Positions 57,346 through 64,000 of a stretch of DNA of 64,000 nucleotides are shown piece after piece. Within the stretch, counting starts at the first letter, position 1; the number at the start of each line of letters is the position of its first letter. The position numbers were made by a program, and so were the translations under genes. This DNA comes from Candidatus Endonucleibacter sp. (ex Gigantidas childressi) (GTDB lineage Bacteria > Pseudomonadota > Gammaproteobacteria > Pseudomonadales > Endozoicomonadaceae): contig JASXSU010000001.1 in assembly GCA_030674875.1 (NCBI GenBank), positions 310,001 through 374,000 of the forward strand. The letters are read 5' to 3'. Under the pieces are notes generated by a model, which saw nothing but the letters and a program-made list of their open reading frames with translations, searched no databases and was not told where the DNA came from.

Positions 57346-60300
57346 ATGAAACTTCTAAAGACTAGAACAAAAATACTCTACGCATGTATTATTACGAATA
57401 TTTTTCTCATCCCTAGTTGGTCTGCCGCAGTGCAGGACTACTGCAGTCGAGTGTCTGAGCCAGGCTTAAGCTTGGGGTGCGCCAAAACACTTTCCAACAT
57501 TATTTACGGCCTAAATGGTTCTGCAACTCCGACAGAGCTGTATATGGATAATTTAATGGGGAAGACCTATGATGGGCTGGTTTGGGATGCTGACTGGATA
57601 GCCGGACACGGCGAGAAGCGACTAAGATTTAAGTCTGATGTGAAGTTTTTGGTTGGCGAATACAAGAGCTGGAAAAATATCTATATTGGATCGACGCGTA
57701 GTGATGGACAAAAAACAGCTGTTGATATGGTTTCGCTCCCACAATCTAGTATAAATCACTCGGATAGTAATATCACACTACATTTCGACAGACTCACTCT
57801 TGAAAACACAGCATTGACACTGAAACACGCAGCGAGCGCTGATGGACGGCAAACTGGTGTTATCGATTATTTAACATTAGGCTCCGCCGGAGCTGGGCAA
57901 GGTGGACGGATGACAATGCGCAACTCCTCGCTAAATATTTGGCCCGACACAAAGCTCTTGATAAATGCTCCCAGTGGGGCCACTTATATTCGCGCAGAGT
58001 CTGGTGACAACCTGCTCAAACTCGAAACCCAGTCAATTAACGCGAAGCAATTTTATGTGGATATTAAAGACAGCGCCAAACTGACACTTTCCCACACGAA
58101 ACTCATCGCACAGCAAGAAGGATCTTTACATATTGAAAAGAGGGCTAGCTTGAATCTGAAGGACGAGTCAATATTGCAATTGCTCCAATCTAACGTGTCA
58201 TCGTTACCGCAATCTACCGTGACTAACGGGGAAATAACCATCGATGGAGGTCTTTCAGAACTACGTATTACTGCACCTCTTTTTTCGGACAGCAAGATTT
58301 CTCTCATAAATGGCGGTGCTCTTCGGATTCAAGAAAGAGGCAACGAGCGCAGTAGCATGTCGTTTGTTGGCAATAATACGCTGCATTTTGACCATGGCGA
58401 CTCAACTGTGCTGGGAGCGACTGTCCATCCGAATCATTTGACGCTGAATGTTGGCCGTGGCACAACCACGCTCACCGGCGTCATACCAAATGCGAAACAT
58501 GGGCTGCAAGTCGACAATGTCAATATCGACAGAGGAACCTTGGATATAACCAGCTACGGAGCCAATGCGGGCGAGTGGCGAAGTCTTACGGTGAAGAATA
58601 ACGGAATCCTGTTTGATCGGCTTAAAGAATATAACCAGCTGGAAAATCTTGAAGTTAATACCGGAACGTTGAAATCACTTTCCAAATTTGGATCATTTGC
58701 ATATAAAGGCATTGCTACAGCTAAGTTAACAAATAGTAAGATAGATCTAGTCTCAGCTCTAGGGGAACACAACCTACAAATGCCCCCAGGGCTACAGGCA
58801 GTGCATATCAGTGCGAAAAGCCTTGAGTTTTCCGGAAGCAATCAGGTATTAGTCGGCATTCACCCTTCCGGGCAAGACTCTATTTATAATGGCAGTCCTA
58901 TTCCCAATACCAGACGATATGCCGGTGAACTTGTTGTCAATATTGGCAATGATCCCAATTCTAAACTTATTGGCTTTGATACGGTTTTGTTTGTTCCCAA
59001 AGCAATGGATAAAACGGCAAAGAATGCGGACTATGTTTCAGGTGGAATTAATAAGGTTTATACTGTTGCGGAGGCGAATATTTCAAGCCACTTGATCTCT
59101 GACAAAAAAAGTTTTGATGCTGCTCCTATTACACCCACCGCAATGCAACTTGCAGCAGCCGGATCTGACCTTCCTGCCAATTTAATTTATACTATCGCAA
59201 ACGATCCCGTAGCGGATGAGCGAGTCGACATTACCTTTATAGATCTAACCCTGAAGCACCACCCAAAACTTGCCACACACTATACTCCACAGTTTATATC
59301 CAAGGTCTTTGTTAATCCCAACTCTAAAAACACGCATGCGGTTACTGTTTCTATCTTGCCTAATCTTAGCGTTGGTACATCTAAATCATGGAGTGTTACC
59401 ACTCCTACCACTAACAACGTCGTATCTATTTCGCAGAAAGCAATAAGCGCCCCCGGCGGAACAGTGTCTCATGTGATTACGACAACGGTTACGGCAGCAA
59501 ATGGTCATATTCTATCAACCAATACCGTGACTGTTCCATCCAGTTCAATTTCTGGCGGTGCTGTTCAGTTGGTAACCACGACAGTGACAAACCAGAGCGG
59601 TGTTCATGTGCGCACAACGTCGGTTGGTGCGCCTATGAACAAACCCACAGGAACTGGGAATACCTATCGCCTTGCCTCACTCATGAGCCTCAGTAGCACC
59701 AGTTTGTCATCAGCATCTCTAAATGCCGTGGAAGTATTACACCCAGAAACTTACGCTTCTTTCATGACAGTTGCTTTGGAGTACAGCATGCACTTGCGCA
59801 ATTTAGTGCTTGTAAACGCACGCGGAAATGCGGGAGGATCTGGTCAGCCATATGGAGATTTGGTCGAGGGTTTTACCGATAGCGGTCATAGAGTTTGGAT
59901 GGACGCCAGCAAGTTACAGGGAGACATGGATCCAAAGAATGATTTGATTGGTTTCGATTATAGTATGGGAGGAGTCATATTTGGTGCGGATATCTGGTCC
60001 AACGAAGAATGCAGTGCTGGAGCCTTTATTGGCTACGGCGATTATAGTATGGACGAAAAATCATCTTCCTTATCATCATTGTCATCCTTTGGTATCTCTT
60101 CGAAGATTCTTTCCGTCGGCGGTTATGGGAGTTATGATATTCCTAACTGGTCTATTATCGGTATGACAAGCTATTCTTGGGCCAACACTGATGCAAAACG
60201 AGTGATAACCTCAGACACCTTCAAGGGGGATTACAAAGCCAGAGTCTTTGAAACATCAGTTCGCGCCGAGTATACCAGCTTTCGTACTAACGATCCTTGG

Positions 60301-60729
60301 AGAATAATGCCTGAAATAGGCTGTGGCTATATTAATTACAATCAGGAGTCTTTTACTGAAACCGGCCCTCAGAACTTAATTCTTAATATCAAAGACACAA
60401 CAGTTGAAAGCCTTACTGGAAGTATTGCTCTAAATCTTACTGGTCCGGTATTTGGCTATGGGCTTAAACCTTACGCCTTTATTCGTTACGAGCATGACTT
60501 TCTTGCTGCACAGAAAAAAGAGCATAAGATATACGCTTCTTTTGCATCAACACCGAATATTTCAGAATCATTTATCGGTACGCATCGTGGGCCAGATGCA
60601 ATTGTAACAGGCATTGGCTTAAGAGGTGCAGTTAGCGATTCTGTTGATCTCTCCGCAGGGATCATCTACAAAAAGCAAACCTACGGTAAAGAATACGGTG
60701 GAGGCTTACAGGTAACACGAGTATTTTAA
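57346..60729 (+). CDS. Autotransporter (type Va secreted surface protein)
   Basis: Self-exporting outer-membrane protein of 1127 residues from the ATG at 57346. That start begins a good signal peptide (MKLLKTRTKILYACIITNIF to PSWSA) and has GGGA upstream. A 25-codon extension to 57271 is unlikely. The passenger (about residues 35-770) is a repetitive beta-helix-like sequence with many N/S/T/G and no catalytic motif seen. A Thr/Val/Ser-rich stretch (about 670-760) precedes the barrel. The last ~270 residues form the autotransporter beta-domain (HRVWMDASKLQGD, FDYSMGGVIFGADIW, SVGGYGSYDIPNWSIIG), ending in GGGLQVTRVF with C-terminal Phe. Function of the passenger is unknown; adhesion is a guess from neighbours. 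Confidence 0.92.
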   Translation: MKLLKTRTKILYACIITNIFLIPSWSAAVQDYCSRVSEPGLSLGCAKTLSNIIYGLNGSATPTELYMDNLMGKTYDGLVWDADWIAGHGEKRLRFKSDVKFLVGEYKSWKNIYIGSTRSDGQKTAVDMVSLPQSSINHSDSNITLHFDRLTLENTALTLKHAASADGRQTGVIDYLTLGSAGAGQGGRMTMRNSSLNIWPDTKLLINAPSGATYIRAESGDNLLKLETQSINAKQFYVDIKDSAKLTLSHTKLIAQQEGSLHIEKRASLNLKDESILQLLQSNVSSLPQSTVTNGEITIDGGLSELRITAPLFSDSKISLINGGALRIQERGNERSSMSFVGNNTLHFDHGDSTVLGATVHPNHLTLNVGRGTTTLTGVIPNAKHGLQVDNVNIDRGTLDITSYGANAGEWRSLTVKNNGILFDRLKEYNQLENLEVNTGTLKSLSKFGSFAYKGIATAKLTNSKIDLVSALGEHNLQMPPGLQAVHISAKSLEFSGSNQVLVGIHPSGQDSIYNGSPIPNTRRYAGELVVNIGNDPNSKLIGFDTVLFVPKAMDKTAKNADYVSGGINKVYTVAEANISSHLISDKKSFDAAPITPTAMQLAAAGSDLPANLIYTIANDPVADERVDITFIDLTLKHHPKLATHYTPQFISKVFVNPNSKNTHAVTVSILPNLSVGTSKSWSVTTPTTNNVVSISQKAISAPGGTVSHVITTTVTAANGHILSTNTVTVPSSSISGGAVQLVTTTVTNQSGVHVRTTSVGAPMNKPTGTGNTYRLASLMSLSSTSLSSASLNAVEVLHPETYASFMTVALEYSMHLRNLVLVNARGNAGGSGQPYGDLVEGFTDSGHRVWMDASKLQGDMDPKNDLIGFDYSMGGVIFGADIWSNEECSAGAFIGYGDYSMDEKSSSLSSLSSFGISSKILSVGGYGSYDIPNWSIIGMTSYSWANTDAKRVITSDTFKGDYKARVFETSVRAEYTSFRTNDPWRIMPEIGCGYINYNQESFTETGPQNLILNIKDTTVESLTGSIALNLTGPVFGYGLKPYAFIRYEHDFLAAQKKEHKIYASFASTPNISESFIGTHRGPDAIVTGIGLRGAVSDSVDLSAGIIYKKQTYGKEYGGGLQVTRVF

Positions 60730-61274
60730 TAGCAATTCTTAGCAGTACTTTTTGTTATGCCATAAAAAATTAAATGGTACTTTAGAAATTAAGGATGTCT
60801 ATTAATTGATTACTTCTTGGAGAAATAGTATCAAAAAATATAAATAGAACTAAAACAATAAACTCCTACTATATGTACAACATTGGCAACAACAAATAAA
60901 TATGCTTTCCAAATAAAGCTGATATAAATTTCTGCTTACAATAGCTTAATGGTTTTTCAGATAAATACAGTGTTAACATCCAAGCATAATACTCATAACT
61001 AACCTACTAATTTTTTTGTACACCTAAAAACAGTGATGCATTAGTAAAATGCATGCAATTTTTAGGTAGGATGGAATAAATTACACTCTAACCTAAATAG
61101 TTAGTAGCACACTTTCGCTACAACCATTTTCAGGCCTTAGCTTTGCCTTTTTCAGGTAGCCTTAGCATAAGAGAAGAGTAGAGAAAACAGTTTCTAAATC
61201 AAACATCTTTAATGGTAACGGCCATATATTCTCATGTGAATATGTGTGTCCTTGTCTGCAAGAGTGGTGAATAC
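60730..61274. other. Spacer before the adhesin gene
   Basis: AT-rich. It contains a hairpin-like TAGTAAAATGCATGCAATT region, a trace of the IS3-related repeat at about 61125-61170, and the tail of a MITE-like copy at about 61200-61231 (CATCTTTAATGGTAACGGCC). No gene is visible. Confidence 0.4.
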
Positions 61275-62873
61275 ATGAAATTTTATACAGTTGTTGCAAG
61301 TGATGGTAATACGTTTGTACGTGATACATCAGGTAAAATGATCCCAGTTAAAACAGGAGATATTTTACCTGAAACGGCAATTATTGAGAAAGGTGAAAAT
61401 TCTCAGCTTGTATTACAAGACGGATCACAAACTATATCAATCAATACTGCTTCTGGGTTTCCATTAAGTGATCTTCTTAATAATACGGATGCCTATTCAG
61501 TTAATGATCCTGATGGCTCAACTATTAGCCAAAATGATAATGCAGCACTAGAACCGGCTGATGTACCACGAGCAAATAAACCATCGCAACCAGTTGACGA
61601 TGAAATACTCAGTGATATGCACAAAGCCGCTGAAGTTGTTGAACTAAAAACACTAAATATAGATGTAACAGCTGGTGAACCAGGGCAAGGGCTGCAAAGG
61701 GAAAATAACACGATAGAAGATGAAATTAATGGCAGCTATACACTGTCTAGTGGTGAAGATGCCTTAATCGGCCCAGCAACAGGCCCATCAGTTACACCGC
61801 CTGTGGTATCTACGCCTGCAGGTACCATTGATACTACCGCTCACGCAAAAGACGATACTAATACGGCAACAGAGGATCAAGGTCCCACAGCAACCTCCGG
61901 GAACGTTCTAACAAATGATGAGGCAAACTCAACAGTAACAACTCTAGGGGACATTAAAGGGCAGTATGGCACGTACCATATGCAAGCGAATGGTGATTAT
62001 ACTTATGAGCTTAATAATAAAAATCCTGCCGTTCAAGCGCTTGCTGTAGGTGCAACATTACCAGACCCAATAAGCTATACAATGACAGACGCAGCAGGAA
62101 ACACTGCGTCAGCACAACTGACAACAACTATTACAGGAACAAATGACGCACCAGTGCTCACTGTAGGCCAAACAACAAATATAACAGGAACACTTACAGG
62201 CGTAGATATTGATACTGGAGACATACTTACTTTTGCCGTAGTTCACGGAGCAGGCAGTTACGGAACGTTAACCGTAGATCCCACAACAGGTGCCTATACT
62301 TTCGCGCAAAACCAATCCGTTATAGGCATGAGCCTAGACAAAACAAGTGGAAAGTATACCGGCAATGAGGTCTTTGAAGTCAAAGTAACGGACAACCATG
62401 GTGGAACACAAAGTAAATTTATCAATTTCACCAGTGAAGTGACATTGACCGCACCAACACATACCGGTTCTAGTGGAAATCAGGTTCCCACACCTAATGT
62501 GCCTCCAATACTGACACCTTCCGTGCCTAACCCGCCAGTGGTAACGGATACCAAACCAGTTATACCAAGCGTTACTGTTCCTAATGCTGTGACGATTGAC
62601 CTATCAAAAACAACGGATAGTGGTACTTCAGATCAAGATAAGATTACCAATAATCCTAAACCTGAGATAACAGGACATACCGATGTTCCTTTTTCTAAAG
62701 TCGATATTTTAGAAAATGGCAACGTTATTGGACATGCTTTCTCAGACAAGCTTGGCAACTATAGTATTGCAGTACCACTGCCGACTGAGGGCGCGCATAC
62801 TTTAACGGCACAAGCTACAGGCCCATCGCTTACAACGCACGGTGTCATCTTCGCCTTTAGCTATCACAATTGA
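61275..62873 (+). CDS. Large repetitive adhesin, N-terminal part (type I secreted, VCBS/Ig-like)
   Basis: A 532-residue frame from the ATG at 61275. Residues 1-80 (VVASDGNTFVRDTSGKMIPV, KTGDILPETAIIEKG, LQDGSQTISINTASGF) resemble the N-terminal retention module of LapA-type giant adhesins, which plugs the secretion channel and holds the protein at the surface. After an acidic linker come a VCBS domain (GTYHMQANGDYTYELNNKNP ... TTITGTNDAPV), a cadherin-like domain, a proline-rich linker and a bacterial Ig-like domain (PEITGHTDVPFSKVDILENG). The frame then stops at 62871. Comparison with the next repeat shows a +1 shift near 62838, so the stop comes from an indel. The protein probably once continued into the downstream frame. 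Confidence 0.8.
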   Translation: MKFYTVVASDGNTFVRDTSGKMIPVKTGDILPETAIIEKGENSQLVLQDGSQTISINTASGFPLSDLLNNTDAYSVNDPDGSTISQNDNAALEPADVPRANKPSQPVDDEILSDMHKAAEVVELKTLNIDVTAGEPGQGLQRENNTIEDEINGSYTLSSGEDALIGPATGPSVTPPVVSTPAGTIDTTAHAKDDTNTATEDQGPTATSGNVLTNDEANSTVTTLGDIKGQYGTYHMQANGDYTYELNNKNPAVQALAVGATLPDPISYTMTDAAGNTASAQLTTTITGTNDAPVLTVGQTTNITGTLTGVDIDTGDILTFAVVHGAGSYGTLTVDPTTGAYTFAQNQSVIGMSLDKTSGKYTGNEVFEVKVTDNHGGTQSKFINFTSEVTLTAPTHTGSSGNQVPTPNVPPILTPSVPNPPVVTDTKPVIPSVTVPNAVTIDLSKTTDSGTSDQDKITNNPKPEITGHTDVPFSKVDILENGNVIGHAFSDKLGNYSIAVPLPTEGAHTLTAQATGPSLTTHGVIFAFSYHN

Positions 62874-64000
62874 TACTAGCTACGGCAACAGACGATACTG
62901 ATACTGCAACAGAAGACCAAGCTCCCGGAGCAACCTCTGGAAACGTTCTAGGAAATGACGACAGCGCATTCAACAGTAACAACTCTAGGGGACATTACAG
63001 GGAAGTATGGCACGTACCATATGCAAGCTAATGGTGATTATACTTATGATCTTGATAATAGCAATCCCGCCGTTCAAGCGCTTGCTGTAGGTGCAACATT
63101 ACCAGATCCAATAAGCTATGCAATTACAGATGCAGCAGGAAACACAGCAACAGCAAAACTGACAACAACTATTACAGGAACAAATGACGCACCAGTGCTC
63201 AGTGTCGGTCAAACAACAAATATAACAGGAACACTTACAGCCGTAGATCTTGATACGGGAGATACACACACTTTTGCCGTAGTTCACGGGGCAGGCAGTT
63301 ACGGAAAGTTAACCGTAGATCCCACAACAGGTGCCTATACTTTCGCGCAAAACCAATCCGTTATAGGCATGAGCCTAGACAAAACAAGTGGAAAGTATAC
63401 CGGCAATGAGGTCTTTGAAGTCAAAGTAACGGACAACCATGGTGGAACACAAAGTAAATTTATCAATTTCACCAGTGAAGTGACATTGACCGCACCAACA
63501 CATACCGGTTCTAGTGGAAATCAGGTTCCCACACCTAATGTGCCTCCAATAGTGACACCTGCCGTGCCTAACCCGCCAGTGGTAACGGATACCAAACCAG
63601 TTATAGCAAGCGTTACTGTTCCTAATGCTGTGACGATTGACCTATCAAAAACAACGGATAGTGGTACTTCAGATCAAGATAAGATTACCAATAATCCTAA
63701 ACCTGAGATAACAGGACATACCGATGTTCCTTTTTCTAAAGTCGATATTTTAGAACACGGCAAAGTTATTGGAAGCACTATCTCGGGTCCTAATGGCAAC
63801 TATAGTATTACAGAACCACTGACTGATGGCGTGCATACTTTAACCGCACAAGCCACAGGTCCATCGGTTACAGCACCCGTTACATCTTCGCCTTTAGCTA
63901 TCACAATTGATACTAGTATTAAGGCAACAGACGATACCGATACTGCAACAGAAGACCAAGCTCCCGGAGCAACCTCTGGAAACGTTCTAGGAAATGACGA
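61851..64000 (+). repeat. Tandem ~1.04 kb adhesin repeats
   Basis: Unit starts (GACGATAC...GCAACAGA) fall at 61851, 62891 and 63930, so the periods are 1040 and 1039 bp, and the third unit is cut by the window end. Each encodes a VCBS domain, a cadherin-like domain, a linker and an Ig-like domain. Long stretches of units 1 and 2 are nearly identical at DNA level (for example the segment starting AACCGTAGATCCCACAACAG). Confidence 0.92.
62955..64000 (+). CDS. Large repetitive adhesin, continuation, open at window end
   Basis: An open frame with no stop to the window edge. It begins at an internal ATG (62955), the first in-frame Met. The product repeats the VCBS (MQANGDYTYDLDNSNPAVQA), cadherin-like (LTVDPTTGAYTFAQNQSVIG) and Ig-like (HTDVPFSKVDILEHGKVIGS) domains of the upstream frame and enters a third repeat. 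It is in the same reading frame as the N-terminal part; three small indels between 62838 and 62970 (+1, -2, +1) break and then restore it. It is either the second half of a broken gene or of one gene with sequence errors at the junction. Confidence 0.75.
   Translation, partial: MTTAHSTVTTLGDITGKYGTYHMQANGDYTYDLDNSNPAVQALAVGATLPDPISYAITDAAGNTATAKLTTTITGTNDAPVLSVGQTTNITGTLTAVDLDTGDTHTFAVVHGAGSYGKLTVDPTTGAYTFAQNQSVIGMSLDKTSGKYTGNEVFEVKVTDNHGGTQSKFINFTSEVTLTAPTHTGSSGNQVPTPNVPPIVTPAVPNPPVVTDTKPVIASVTVPNAVTIDLSKTTDSGTSDQDKITNNPKPEITGHTDVPFSKVDILEHGKVIGSTISGPNGNYSITEPLTDGVHTLTAQATGPSVTAPVTSSPLAITIDTSIKATDDTDTATEDQAPGATSGNVLGND

Overview
The window comes from a gammaproteobacterium. Its housekeeping gene order (rpsU-yqeY-dnaG-rpoD, tsaD/folB/cca, rlmE-ftsH-folP-glmM, tpiA-secG-tRNA-Leu-rimP-nusA-infB-rbfA-truB-rpsO-pnp, rsfS-rlmH-mrdA-rodA, proA) is closest to the order known from Pseudomonadales and Oceanospirillales. 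The species cannot be fixed from sequence alone. Several things suggest a host-associated genome in an early, messy stage of reduction: many long gene-poor spacers, broken transposases of at least four IS families, a swarm of small inverted-repeat elements, expected neighbours missing from their usual places (nadD, plsY, folK), an orphan protein resembling a type III secretion needle tip, and a large repeat adhesin.

Layout. 0.4-1.5 kb: decayed IS30 element. 1.6-7.0 kb (minus): rpoD, dnaG, yqeY, rpsU. 7.3-8.7 kb (plus): tsaD, folB. 8.9-10.0 kb (minus): cca. 10.4-13.6 kb (plus): putA. 13.7-19.3 kb (minus): glmM, folP, ftsH, rlmE. This block is flipped in place relative to its usual orientation. 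20.0-31.4 kb (plus): tpiA, secG, tRNA-Leu, rimP, nusA, infB, rbfA, truB, rpsO, pnp, the classic translation/transcription cluster. 31.7-35.7 kb (minus): rodA, mrdA, rlmH, rsfS. 35.7-36.8 kb: repeats and an IS5 relic where nadD would be expected. 36.8-39.8 kb (minus): proA and a REC-PAS-histidine kinase protein. 40.7 kb: DUF1415 protein. 41.7-46.0 kb: an insertion-sequence graveyard bounded by the two ends of a second IS30 copy, with a candidate type III secretion tip protein inside. 46.0-50.0 kb (plus): AT-rich exbB-exbD-tonB plus a copper-type TonB-dependent receptor. 50.8-55.3 kb: membrane-fusion protein and RND pump. 55.6 kb: lipoprotein alpha/beta hydrolase. 57.3-60.7 kb: autotransporter. 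61.3 kb to the window end: large VCBS/Ig-like adhesin with ~1.04 kb tandem repeats, running off the edge.

The left half is core physiology: primary sigma factor, primase, translation initiation, ribosome maturation, RNA decay and cell elongation. The right half is accessory surface biology: metal uptake, efflux, secreted and adhesive proteins. The most informative single observation is a ~125 bp palindromic-ended element (TACCC...GGGTA). It sits in the second IS30 copy at a TA dinucleotide that is unoccupied in the first IS30 copy, so it behaves as a MITE with TA target duplication. At least fifteen related, mostly decayed copies occupy the spacers of the window.
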